A stretch of 64,000 nucleotides of DNA, taken from assembly GCF_004348985.1 (NCBI RefSeq), contig NZ_SMKW01000015.1, positions 62,001-126,000 on the forward strand. The letters run 5' to 3'. Positions 51,349 through 59,301 of the stretch are shown here, piece by piece. The notes below the pieces were generated by a model. The model ran no database searches, was not told the DNA's origin, and was given only the letters and a program-made list of their open reading frames with translations. The stretch comes from Saccharopolyspora elongata (lineage in GTDB: Bacteria > Actinomycetota > Actinomycetes > Mycobacteriales > Pseudonocardiaceae). The position numbers and the translations under genes are program-made. Numbering within the stretch: position 1 is the stretch's first letter; each line of letters opens with the position of its first letter.

Positions 51349-53078
51349 CGGAGTTCTCCCGTCAGGTGGTCGGCGATCGTCCGGGCGATCAGGGCAGTGG
51401 ACACCGCGCCGGGATCGGGCGTGCCGATGCTGCGCTCGGCCAGCGGCCGGGCCCGTCCCTTGCGCGGCACCAGTTCCGCGGTGTTCCGGGCCGCCTTGTC
51501 GGCGGCCTCAGCTGCGCTCGGCCACGCGACGGCCGCCGGAGCACCGGCAGCGACGGCGGACAGCAGTTCGGCCCGGAACGGTTCCAGTGCGTCCACCAGC
51601 GTCTTGTCTCCGACCGCCGCGCCGCCGAGCGTTGTAATGCGGGTGGTCAGGGCGTCTACCGCCTCGGCCGCGACTTCCGCACTGCCGCCGCGGTCGCCGA
51701 TGGCCTCCCCAGCGGCGCGCAGCCCGGCGCCCCACAGGACGCCGGACGTGCCGCCCGCGCGCGCCGCCCAGCCGTCCCCGGCGGCGGCGAGGCAGTCCCC
51801 CGCTCCCGCCCCGGCCCACTGGGCCTCCTCGGCGGCGGCCAGCGCGGCGCCGATGCCGCGGACCATGCCGCGGCCGTGGTCGCCGTCGCCCGCCACGGCG
51901 TCGATGGCACCCAACTCGTTCTCCGCTTCCCCCAACGCCGAAGCCACCTGGCGCAGCGCCGCGAGCACGTGTTCCGCGAGCTCGCGGGACTCGGCCGAGG
52001 CGGGCGAGTACACCGGCGCAGTCGTTTCCGGCTCGCTCGCCTCGGGCTGGGCCGCCGCCTGCGGCTCGTCGGCCGTCCGGCCGCGCCGGAACGCCGGGGT
52101 CCACGCCGGAGCCGCCCACAGGCGTTCGAGTTCGTCGTCCAGCCACGTGACGGTGAGCGACACCCCCGCCATGTCGAGGCTCGTCACGAGCTCGCCCACC
52201 TCGGGCAGCACCGGGACGTGCCCCGACTCGCGCAGCAGCGCGGCCACCGGCCGCCACAGCACGAGCAGTTCCTCCTGCTTGACCGCGCCGAGGCCGTTGA
52301 GCAGCACTGCCACCCGCTCCCCCGCGTCCGCGGGCTTCTCGGCCAGGAGCCTGCTGACGAAGTCGGCCGCGAGTTCCCCGGCCGAGGGCAGGGGAACGTC
52401 CCGCAAGCCGGGCTCGCCGTGGATGCCCAGCCCCAGGCCCATCTGCCCGTCCGGCACGCTGAACAGCGGCTCGGGCGCGCCGGGGAAGGTGCATCCGGCG
52501 AACGCGGTGCCGATCGTGCGCGTGCGCTCGTTGGCCTTCCGGCCCGCCCGCACGACCCCGGCGAGGTCCATGCCCTCGTCGGCGGCCGCGCCCATGATCT
52601 TGAAGACCGCGAAGTCGCCCGCGATGCCGCGCCGCCGCTGCGCTTCCGCCTCCGGGGCGCTCGCGATGTCGTCGGTGACCACCACGTTGTCGACGGCGAT
52701 CCCCTCGGCCCGCAGCCGGTCGGTGGCCAGGCCGAAGTTCATCACGTCGCCGGCGTAGTTGCCGTAGCTGAACACCACCCCGGCGCCGGACTGCGCGGCC
52801 ATCGCCACCGAGTAGGCGTCCTGCGCGGACGGCGACGTGAACAGGTTGCCGCTGACCGCGCCGTCCGCCAGGCCGGGGCCGATGATCCCGTAGAAGGCCG
52901 GGTAGTGGCCGGAGCCGCCGCCGGGCAACACCGCCACCTTCGGGCGCTGCGGGCGGGCCCGCCGCACCGCGCCGCCCGGCACCTGCCGCACCAGGCCGGT
53001 GTGCAGCTCGCAGAACCCGGCCAGCGCGTCGTCGGCGAACGTGGCCGGATCGTCCCACAGATACGTCATGTCACCCAT
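51345..53078 (-). CDS. DhaK-DhaL fusion kinase for a short keto-sugar
   Basis: This 577-residue ATP-dependent kinase fuses DhaK (1-330) and DhaL (about 375-577). DhaK has VLPGGGSGHYPAFYG and the His that binds the substrate carbonyl covalently in GLGIHGEPG (about residue 218). DhaL has the Mg-ATP motifs DAVAGDGDHGRGM and GGTSGVLWG. Members phosphorylate dihydroxyacetone, and close relatives phosphorylate erythrulose. It is coupled to the RpiB-like isomerase, a combination described for D-threitol catabolism. The ATG at 53078 is used; a second ATG lies three codons on. Confidence 0.92.
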   Translation of the reverse strand: MGDMTYLWDDPATFADDALAGFCELHTGLVRQVPGGAVRRARPQRPKVAVLPGGGSGHYPAFYGIIGPGLADGAVSGNLFTSPSAQDAYSVAMAAQSGAGVVFSYGNYAGDVMNFGLATDRLRAEGIAVDNVVVTDDIASAPEAEAQRRRGIAGDFAVFKIMGAAADEGMDLAGVVRAGRKANERTRTIGTAFAGCTFPGAPEPLFSVPDGQMGLGLGIHGEPGLRDVPLPSAGELAADFVSRLLAEKPADAGERVAVLLNGLGAVKQEELLVLWRPVAALLRESGHVPVLPEVGELVTSLDMAGVSLTVTWLDDELERLWAAPAWTPAFRRGRTADEPQAAAQPEASEPETTAPVYSPASAESRELAEHVLAALRQVASALGEAENELGAIDAVAGDGDHGRGMVRGIGAALAAAEEAQWAGAGAGDCLAAAGDGWAARAGGTSGVLWGAGLRAAGEAIGDRGGSAEVAAEAVDALTTRITTLGGAAVGDKTLVDALEPFRAELLSAVAAGAPAAVAWPSAAEAADKAARNTAELVPRKGRARPLAERSIGTPDPGAVSTALIARTIADHLTGELR

Positions 53079-53084
53079 CCGTCC

Positions 53085-53861
53085 TCAGTGGAGGAACGAC
53101 CCGCCGTTGATGTCGATCGTGGTGCCCTGCAGGTAACCGGCGTCGTCGGTGGACAGCCAGGTGATCACCGCGGCCACGTCGTCCACTGTGGCCTGGCGGC
53201 CGATCGGGATGCCGCTGGTGATGGCGTCCTCCAGCTCCGGAGTGGTCGCCCCCGCGCGGATGTCGGTGTCCACCGCGCCCGGCGCGACGGCGTTGACGGT
53301 GATCCCGGCCGCGCCGAGCTCCTTGGCCAGCGACTTGGTGAACCCGAGGATGGCGGCCTTCGCGGCGCAGTACGGGGTCTTGCCGAACACTCCCCCGCCC
53401 TGCTGGGCCGACACCGACGACATGTTGACGATGCGTCCCCAGCCCGCCTCGATCAGGTCCGGCAGGAAGGCCTTGGTGACCAGGTAGGTGCCGGTCGCGT
53501 TGACCGCCAGCACCTTGTTCCACAGGTCGAGGGTGGTCTCCAGGAACGGCACCGGCGAGGTGATGCCCGCGATGTTGGCCAGCGCGCCGACCGCGGGCAG
53601 CCGACCCGCGGCCACCTCGGCCCGCACCGCGTCGTAGGCGGCCTGCACCGACGGCTCGTCGGCGACGTCGATGCCGTGCGCGAACACCGTCGCGCCGGTC
53701 TGCGCGGCGATGTCCTCGGCGGCGGCCTTCGCGGCCGGTTCGTCGAGGTCGAGCACGACGACGGCCCACCCCTCGCGGGCGTACCGCAGTGCCGCGGCCT
53801 TCCCGATGCCTCGCGGCGCGGCCGCGCCCGTCACCACCGCCGTGCGCTGGATGCTGGTCAC
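53085..53861 (-). CDS. Short-chain dehydrogenase/reductase of the sugar cluster
   Basis: A 258-residue SDR with TGAAAPRGIGKAAA, an Asp after the second strand (VVLDLDEPAA) favouring NAD, ANIAGITSP, VNMSSVSAQQGG and the catalytic YCAAK, closing with YLQGTTIDINGGSFLH. The GTG at 53861 follows GGAGG. In this operon it probably oxidises a polyol (such as threitol or erythritol) to the keto-sugar used by the kinase; this is inference from context. Confidence 0.9.
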   Translation of the reverse strand: MTSIQRTAVVTGAAAPRGIGKAAALRYAREGWAVVVLDLDEPAAKAAAEDIAAQTGATVFAHGIDVADEPSVQAAYDAVRAEVAAGRLPAVGALANIAGITSPVPFLETTLDLWNKVLAVNATGTYLVTKAFLPDLIEAGWGRIVNMSSVSAQQGGGVFGKTPYCAAKAAILGFTKSLAKELGAAGITVNAVAPGAVDTDIRAGATTPELEDAITSGIPIGRQATVDDVAAVITWLSTDDAGYLQGTTIDINGGSFLH

Positions 53862-53886
53862 TGCTGGTCCTCCTTCGGTCGACGAT

Positions 53887-54708
53887 TCAGAGCAGGGTCG
53901 CGATGTACTCGGCGGCGCGCACCGCCGCGGCGGGCCGTTCGTCGTCGGTGACATCGCGGGTTTCGAGTTCGAGCGCGAACGATCCGCCGTAGCCGACGGA
54001 GCGCAGCGCCTCGAACGCGGCGGGGAAATCGACCACGCCGTTGCCGATGCTGTGGTTGATCCCGCCGGGGACGGCGTCCCTGAGGTGCACGTGGGCGATC
54101 CGCGGCCCGAACCGCAGCGCGAAGGCGGCCGGGTCGCCGCCGGAGGCAACGATGTGGCTGGTGTCGAGCACGACGCCCACCGCCTGATCCAGCCGCTCGA
54201 TCAGCTTCGCGGCCAGGTCGACGTCGGCGCACAGGCGGAAGAAGTGCGGCGCCTCGACCCAGATCGCCACGCCGTGGGCGCTCGCGAGCTCGGCGGCCCG
54301 CGCGAGCTCGCCCGCGACGCGATCCAGGTCTTCGCCGAGGCCGGTCACCGGCTCGTGCGACTGGGCGCCGCACGGCAGCACCAGAGCCTCCGCGCCGCAG
54401 CCCACGGTCAGATCGAGCAGGTGGCGCAGGTGCGTCTCCCGCTCCCGGGCGGCGTTCGCGTCGAGCACGAGGTTGAGGTCGCCGATGTCACCGTTGACCG
54501 ACCGGACGGCGAGGCCGCCCGCCCGCACTGTCGACACCACCTCGGCCACGGCGGCCTCGGTCAGCTCGTAGGGCACGTGGTCGCACACGCCGGGCAGCGC
54601 GCCCAGATCGATCTCCGCGAAGCCGCACCCCGCGATCACGCCGAGCGCCTCGGACAACCCGAGGTGGCGGAAGCTGATGGTCGAGCACCCGGGCCAGCGG
54701 TCCGACAA
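53887..54708 (-). CDS. TIM-barrel sugar (phosphate) isomerase/epimerase
   Basis: A 273-residue AP-endonuclease-2-like TIM barrel. Metal and acid residues of the family appear in IWVEAPHFF, VGVVLDTSHIV, IAHVHLRDAVPG and FALELETRD. Relatives include hydroxypyruvate, erythrulose-1-phosphate, tagatose and apiose isomerases. The start appears to be a TTG at 54708: GAGGAGG lies just upstream and no ATG or GTG fits. It is the first gene of the minus operon, facing the symporter across the operator region. Confidence 0.85.
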   Translation of the reverse strand: MSDRWPGCSTISFRHLGLSEALGVIAGCGFAEIDLGALPGVCDHVPYELTEAAVAEVVSTVRAGGLAVRSVNGDIGDLNLVLDANAARERETHLRHLLDLTVGCGAEALVLPCGAQSHEPVTGLGEDLDRVAGELARAAELASAHGVAIWVEAPHFFRLCADVDLAAKLIERLDQAVGVVLDTSHIVASGGDPAAFALRFGPRIAHVHLRDAVPGGINHSIGNGVVDFPAAFEALRSVGYGGSFALELETRDVTDDERPAAAVRAAEYIATLL

Positions 54709-54739
54709 GGTTCCTCCTCAAGCAGCGAATGCGGAGATG

Positions 54740-54757
54740 TTAACAGTGATCTGTCAA
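54740..54757. promoter_or_regulatory. GntR operator, site 1
   Basis: TTAACAGTGATCTGTCAA is a TTRACA-N6-TGTYAA dyad, 32 bases upstream of the isomerase start codon. The same sequence recurs inverted at 54813. Confidence 0.75.
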
Positions 54758-54812
54758 CACACAAGAGCATCCCACCAAGTGCGATTGTTACCGCTTGTGG
54801 CAGCAGTTTTAC

Positions 54813-54830
54813 TCGACAGATCACTGTTGA
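54813..54830. promoter_or_regulatory. GntR operator, site 2 (inverted copy)
   Basis: TCGACAGATCACTGTTGA is the inverted counterpart of site 1 with two changes, 73 bases away. Two operators between divergent promoters suggest joint repression, possibly with looping. Confidence 0.75.
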
Positions 54831-54863
54831 CAAACCGGCGAACAGAGCTGAATATCTCCCGCA

Positions 54864-54893
54864 GTGTTGACACTGCTGAGCCGGTGTCGACAA
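54864..54893. promoter_or_regulatory. Weaker operator-like dyads near the symporter start
   Basis: AGTGTTGACACT (54864-54875) and TGTCGACA (54886-54893) repeat the TGTNGACA half-site theme of the two strong operators, 30-60 bases before the symporter start. Confidence 0.45.
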
Positions 54894-54923
54894 CGTCGAA
54901 CTACCCCAATGAAGAGGTGAGTG

Positions 54924-56270
54924 ATGAGCGCGGAACCGCTGCGCATTAGCGGGCCGGTGCACGGCACACCGGACGTGCGCCGGGTGGCGTGGGGATCGAC
55001 CGCGGGCGCCGTGATCGAGAGCTACGACTTCATCGGTTTCGGCACGGCCGCGGCCCTCTACTTCGGCATCGCGTTCTTCCCGAACGCCTCACCGATCGTC
55101 GGGACGCTGTCGGCCTTCGCCACGCTCGGCGTCGGGTTCATCGCCCGGCCGCTCGGCGGCGTCATCGGCGGCCACCTCGGCGACCGGATCGGCCGCAAGC
55201 CCGTGCTGGTCGCCTCGCTGATCGTGATGGGCCTGGCCACGTTCGCCATCGGCCTGCTGCCCACCTACGCGCAGGCCGGCGTGCTCGCCCCGGCGCTGCT
55301 GGTCACCGTGCGGATCATCCAGGGCATCGCCTACGGCGCCGAATGGGGTGGGGCGATCCTCATGACCTACGAGCACGCCCCGTGGCTGCGCAAGGGCAAG
55401 TTCACCGGCATCGTGCAGGCCGGCTTCCCGATCGGGCTGCTGCTGGCCAACCTCGTCTTCCTCGGCTCGGTCGCGCTGCCCGGCGACTGGGCCTGGCGCG
55501 TGCCGTTCCTGGCCAGCCTGCTGCTGGTGATCATCGGGCTGATCGTGCGGTCGAAGGTGCCCGAGTCGCCGGTGTTCGAGGACGTCCGGGACAGCGGCGA
55601 GATCGTCAAGTCGCCGATCGTCGAGGTGATCAAGGACGACTGGCGGAACCTGCTGCGCGGCATCGGCCTGCGCATCGCCGAGACCGCGGGCTACGCCGTG
55701 GCCATCACGTACATGATCTCCTACCTGAAGTCGGAGAAGCTGGCCACCAGCGGCGAGACGATCCTGTCGCTGTGCGTCGCCTCGGCGATCGGCATCTTCG
55801 CCACGATCGCCTGGGGAGGGCTGACCGATCGGGTCGGGCGGCGCCCGGTGTACGTCTGGGTCTGCCTCTTCGGCGCGGCCTGGGCGATCCCGATGTTCCT
55901 GCTGGTCAACACGGGCTCGGTGCTGGCGATCATCGCCACCGTGGCCATCTCCTACGGCGTCTGCCAGAACGCGCTGGCCGGCTCGCAGGGCGCGTGGTTC
56001 CCGGAGCTGTTCCAGGCGAAGACCCGCTCCTCGGGCGCCTCGCTGGCCTACCAGATCTCGGCGATGATCTCCGGCTTCACGCCGTTCGTCACCACCCTGC
56101 TGTTCCTCGCGCTCGGCTGGATGGGTCCCGCGCTGCTGTTCCTGGCCTACTCGGTGCTCGGCCTGGTCGCCGCCCTGCTGACCCGCGAGACCTTCGGCAA
56201 GCGGGAGCGGCAGGAAGCGCTCCGCCGCAGCGCGGAGAACGACGAACCCCGGCCCGCCGCCGCGCACTGA
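54924..56270 (+). CDS. MHS-family MFS transporter of the sugar cluster
   Basis: A 448-residue 12-helix symporter: AGAVIESYDFIGFGTAAALYFGIAFFP, IGGHLGDRIGRKPVLVASLIVMG, RIIQGIAYGAEWGGAILMTYEHAP and WAWRVPFLASLLLVIIGLIVRSKVPESPVF. It should import the sugar, polyol or sugar acid used by the surrounding enzymes. AGAGG precedes the ATG at 54924; a GTG lies one codon earlier. A MITE starts one base after its stop codon, separating it from the transketolase genes. Confidence 0.9.
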   Translation: MSAEPLRISGPVHGTPDVRRVAWGSTAGAVIESYDFIGFGTAAALYFGIAFFPNASPIVGTLSAFATLGVGFIARPLGGVIGGHLGDRIGRKPVLVASLIVMGLATFAIGLLPTYAQAGVLAPALLVTVRIIQGIAYGAEWGGAILMTYEHAPWLRKGKFTGIVQAGFPIGLLLANLVFLGSVALPGDWAWRVPFLASLLLVIIGLIVRSKVPESPVFEDVRDSGEIVKSPIVEVIKDDWRNLLRGIGLRIAETAGYAVAITYMISYLKSEKLATSGETILSLCVASAIGIFATIAWGGLTDRVGRRPVYVWVCLFGAAWAIPMFLLVNTGSVLAIIATVAISYGVCQNALAGSQGAWFPELFQAKTRSSGASLAYQISAMISGFTPFVTTLLFLALGWMGPALLFLAYSVLGLVAALLTRETFGKRERQEALRRSAENDEPRPAAAH

Positions 56271-56499
56271 GAGGCCTATTTCCAGACTCGTCTTGCGTGG
56301 CGGTGCGGGTGGCGGAACCTCAGGCGTCTTCTCGCTGTGGGTTCCCCGACATCATGAATGACCAATTCACCACGTCGGGGCTGTCCTCGCGAGAAGACCC
56401 CTGAGAACCCGCGGCGGTGCAAGCTGCCCGGGCGGGCTAAGCGGCTACGCCGCTTCAAAGACAGAACCGACTTCACCAACAGTTTCCGAGACCGCCTCC
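56271..56499 (-). mobile_element. MITE-like fold-back element, copy 3 (inverted)
   Basis: About 229 bp in the opposite orientation to copies 1 and 2. It begins GAGGCCTATTTCCAGACTCG immediately after the symporter stop codon and keeps the diagnostic core (CCCCGACATCATGAATGACC then GTCGGGGCTGTCCTCGCGAG) and the AGCGGCTACGCCGCTTCAAAG arm. The far end (AACAGTTTCCGAGACCGCCTC) is diverged. It ends 18 bases before the transketolase subunit A start. Confidence 0.78.
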
Positions 56500-56517
56500 A
56501 CTCCTGAGAGGAACACG

Positions 56518-57393
56518 ATGACGATCGCCACCGGCAGCGACCTGACGGCGCGCGCCGAACGGGTGCGTGCGGCGGCCTTCCGCATGCGGCACCACGTGCT
56601 GGACATGGGAGAGGTGCAGGGCCAGGGGTACGTCGGGCAGGCGCTGGGCGTCGCCGACGTCCTCGCCGCGCTCTACGTCGACCAGCTGCGCTTCCGCGCC
56701 GACGACCCGCACTGGCCGGAGCGGGACCGGTTCCTGCTGTCCACCGGCCACTACGCCATCGCCCTGTACGCCGCGCTCGCGGAGGCCGGCACCATCCCGG
56801 TCGACGAGCTGGCGACCTACGGTGCCGACGGCTCCCGGCTGCCCATGTCGGGCATGGCCTCCTACACGCCCGGCATGGAGATCTCCGGCGGTTCGCTCGG
56901 GCACGGCCTCACCGTCGCGGTCGGCATGGCGCTCGGCACCCGGCTGCGGGGCGAGCAGCCCCGCATCGTCAACTTCCTGTCCGACGGCGAGCTGGACGAG
57001 GGCTCCACCTGGGAGGCCGCGATGGGCGCCGCCCACCACCGGCTCGGCCGGATCCTGGCCGTCGTGGACATGAACGCGCTGCAGGCGGACGGGCCCACGA
57101 AGGGCGTGCTGGGCATCGAGCCCGCCGAGGAGAAGTGGGCCTCGGCGGGCTGGTTCACCCAGCGCGTCGACGGCAACGACGTGCCGGCGCTGCTGCGCGC
57201 GCTCGACGCCGCCGCGCAGCGGTCGGCGCCCGTCGGCGATCCGGCGGTGATCCTCTGCGACACCAGGATCGGGCGCGGCGTCCCGCTGCTGGAGGCCAGG
57301 GAGAAGGCGCACTTCATGCGGATCGAGGAGCACGAGTGGCAGCTGTGCCGCGAGCAGCTGACCGAGAACCACCCGGGAGAGCAGACACGATGA
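56518..57393 (+). CDS. Transketolase N-terminal subunit
   Basis: A 291-residue thiamine-diphosphate-binding half-transketolase. Features are LSTGHYAIALYAALAEAG, ISGGSLGHGLTVAVGMALGTRLRG and the TPP motif FLSDGELDEGSTWEAAMGAAHHRLGRILAVVDMN. GAGAGG precedes the ATG and the stop overlaps subunit B (ATGA). Two-subunit transketolases of this size include the apulose-4-phosphate transketolase of apiose catabolism; an erythrose-4-phosphate role is equally possible here. Confidence 0.92.
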   Translation: MTIATGSDLTARAERVRAAAFRMRHHVLDMGEVQGQGYVGQALGVADVLAALYVDQLRFRADDPHWPERDRFLLSTGHYAIALYAALAEAGTIPVDELATYGADGSRLPMSGMASYTPGMEISGGSLGHGLTVAVGMALGTRLRGEQPRIVNFLSDGELDEGSTWEAAMGAAHHRLGRILAVVDMNALQADGPTKGVLGIEPAEEKWASAGWFTQRVDGNDVPALLRALDAAAQRSAPVGDPAVILCDTRIGRGVPLLEAREKAHFMRIEEHEWQLCREQLTENHPGEQTR

Positions 57394-58382
57394 CCGCCAC
57401 GACCCCGAAGCGGCTGACCACCTCCGCGATGATCGCCTCCTTCGCCGACCCCGGGCAGCGGACCACCAGCGCCCCGTTCGGCCACGCGCTGGCCGCGCTC
57501 GCCGAGGCGGACGACCGGATCGTCGGGCTGACCGCCGACCTCGGCAAGTACACCGACATGCACGTGTTCGCCGCGGCCCACCCCGACCGGTTCTTCCAGA
57601 TGGGCATGGCCGAGCAGTTGCTCCTCGGCGCGGCCGCCGGGATGGCCGAGGTGGGGCTCGTGCCGTTCGCGTCGACCTACAGCGTCTTCGCCGCCCGGCG
57701 CGCCTACGACTTCCTCTGCCTGGACATCGCCGAGCCGAACCTCAACGTCAACGTCGTCGGCGGGCTCCCAGGCCTGACGACCGGCTACGGGCCTAGCCAC
57801 CAGGCGACCGAGGACGTGGCGATCTTCCGCGGCATGCCGAACCTCACCATCGTCGACCCGTGCGACGCGGTGGACATCGAGCAGGCGGTGCCGCAGCTGG
57901 CCGCCGCCGAAGGTCCGACGTACCTGCGGCTGCTGCGCGGCAAGGTGCCGACCGTGCTGGACGAGTACGACTACTCGTTCCGCCTCGGCAAGGCCGCGGT
58001 GCTGCGCGGCGGTTCGGACGTCGTGTTCGTCTCAAGTGGACTGATGACGATGCGGGCGCTGCAAGCCGCGGAGGAGCTCGCGAAGCACCGGGTCGACGTC
58101 GCCGTGGTGCACGCGCCGACCATCAAGCCGTTCGACGCCGACACCGTGCTGTCCGAAGTGGACTCCGATCGGCTGGTGGTGACGCTGGAGAACCACACCG
58201 TGGTGGGCGGGCTGTTCGAGACCGTCGCCTCGGCCGTGGTGACCCGCGGGCTCGGCAAGCGGATCGTGCCGATCGCGCTGCCCGACGCCTTCCTTGACGC
58301 CGGCGCCCTGCCGACGCTGCACGAACGCTACGGCCTCGCGACCGGTGCCATCGTCAGCAAGGTCCTCGACACCCTCGGCTGA
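57390..58382 (+). CDS. Transketolase C-terminal subunit
   Basis: A 330-residue partner with the pyrimidine-binding and C-terminal domains. The catalytic Glu that activates TPP is in FFQMGMAEQLLLGAAAGMAEVGLVPFASTYSVF (about residue 74); GPSHQATEDVAIFRGMPNLTIVDPCDAVD and LENHTVVGGLFETVA follow. With subunit A it transfers a two-carbon ketol unit between sugar phosphates, linking the cluster's product to the pentose phosphate pathway. Confidence 0.93.
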   Translation: MTATTPKRLTTSAMIASFADPGQRTTSAPFGHALAALAEADDRIVGLTADLGKYTDMHVFAAAHPDRFFQMGMAEQLLLGAAAGMAEVGLVPFASTYSVFAARRAYDFLCLDIAEPNLNVNVVGGLPGLTTGYGPSHQATEDVAIFRGMPNLTIVDPCDAVDIEQAVPQLAAAEGPTYLRLLRGKVPTVLDEYDYSFRLGKAAVLRGGSDVVFVSSGLMTMRALQAAEELAKHRVDVAVVHAPTIKPFDADTVLSEVDSDRLVVTLENHTVVGGLFETVASAVVTRGLGKRIVPIALPDAFLDAGALPTLHERYGLATGAIVSKVLDTLG

Positions 58383-58389
58383 CCGCGAC

Positions 58390-58423
58390 GGCCGGGACCC
58401 GGCGGCGTACCCGGTTCCCGGCC
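58390..58423 (+). terminator. Terminator after the transketolase genes
   Basis: GGCCGGGA-CCGG pairs with CCGG-TCCCGGCC across a seven-to-nine base loop, eight bases past the stop. Confidence 0.6.
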
Positions 58424-58555
58424 AGCAGGCCACCGCTCGCCCACAGTGGGGTGAATTGCGGGATTTTCGGCGAGATCGCAGTGAACTCGGTGACGCACGT
58501 GCCCGAAGGGTGCGCGCGATGTGAATCTACTACGCGATTCTACGAGGTGAGTTCA

Positions 58556-59029
58556 TTGCGGAAAGCGAGCCACTGGACCCTGGCGGCCTTGGGCGCACTG
58601 TGCCTGAGCGGATCGGCCGCGCTGCCGATCGCGGCAGCCGCGCCCGCTCCCCTGGAGGCGTCGTTCAGCAACGTGGCGGCGGGCACGTGCCTGCAGAGCC
58701 CGGACGGCTACGCGATCACGTTGACCGGCTGCAACCCGAGCGATCCCAAGCAGAACTGGTCGCGTGAGTACCTCGGCCACTCGGAGCTGATCCGGATCAA
58801 CCGCACGAACAGCTGTATGGGGCACGCGGGCGGCCCGTACGTGCGCCTGATGCCGTGCGACTCCTACGACCCGACCCAGCAGTGGCGGGCTGAGGCCGCC
58901 GACGAAGGCAGCCTGCTGCACCACATGGACACCAACACCTGCCTGGGCCACCTGAGCGGGTCGGAGGTGCGGCTGTTCCCCTGCGACCCGGAGAACCCGG
59001 CGCAGCAGTGGGGCCTGACCGCGAGCTGA
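58556..59029 (+). CDS. Secreted ricin B-type lectin domain protein
   Basis: A 157-residue exported protein: a signal peptide (LRKASHWTLAALGALCLSGSAALPIAAAAPA) and a single beta-trefoil with three related segments, each with a Cys and a QxW motif (NWSREY, QQWRAEA, QQWGLTAS; CLQSPDG, CMGHAGG, CLGHLSG). It should bind carbohydrate outside the cell. I favour the TTG at 58556 because GAGGTGA lies eight bases upstream; an in-frame GTG at 58547 overlaps that site. Confidence 0.8.
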   Translation: MRKASHWTLAALGALCLSGSAALPIAAAAPAPLEASFSNVAAGTCLQSPDGYAITLTGCNPSDPKQNWSREYLGHSELIRINRTNSCMGHAGGPYVRLMPCDSYDPTQQWRAEAADEGSLLHHMDTNTCLGHLSGSEVRLFPCDPENPAQQWGLTAS

Positions 59030-59038
59030 ACCGAGTGC

Positions 59039-59080
59039 CGTGGGTCTTCCGGGCCGCTGCGGCCGCCCGGAAGGCCCACG
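59039..59080 (+). terminator. Lectin gene terminator
   Basis: CGTGGGTCTTCCGGGC pairs with GCCCGGAAGGCCCACG with one mismatch, ten bases past the stop. Confidence 0.82.
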
Positions 59081-59092
59081 ACCGGATTAGAC

Positions 59093-59158
59093 GGGGTGGC
59101 GATTTCGCGCGAAATTGCCACCCCGCCCTCTTGCCGAGCGCTGATTTCGCGCGAAATC
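59093..59158. repeat. Double palindrome element, copy 5
   Basis: A 32-bp palindrome with one mismatch (59093-59124, GGGGTGGCGATTTC... ) and GATTTCGCGCGAAATC at 59143-59158, centres 42 bp apart. The flank CCACCCCGCCCTC and the following GCCGAGCGC match copy 2. Confidence 0.85.
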
Positions 59159-59301
59159 GCCACCTTTGCGTTCAGGCGGTCACGCCGTGCCCGCACCCCG
59201 TTCTGGAACGAACCTCGCCGGCGCGGGCACCGACCGCGCGGGATGTTCCCCTGTGGCACGGGGATTCGTTCCCGCACCTCGCGTTTCTCGGTGATCGCCG
59301 G

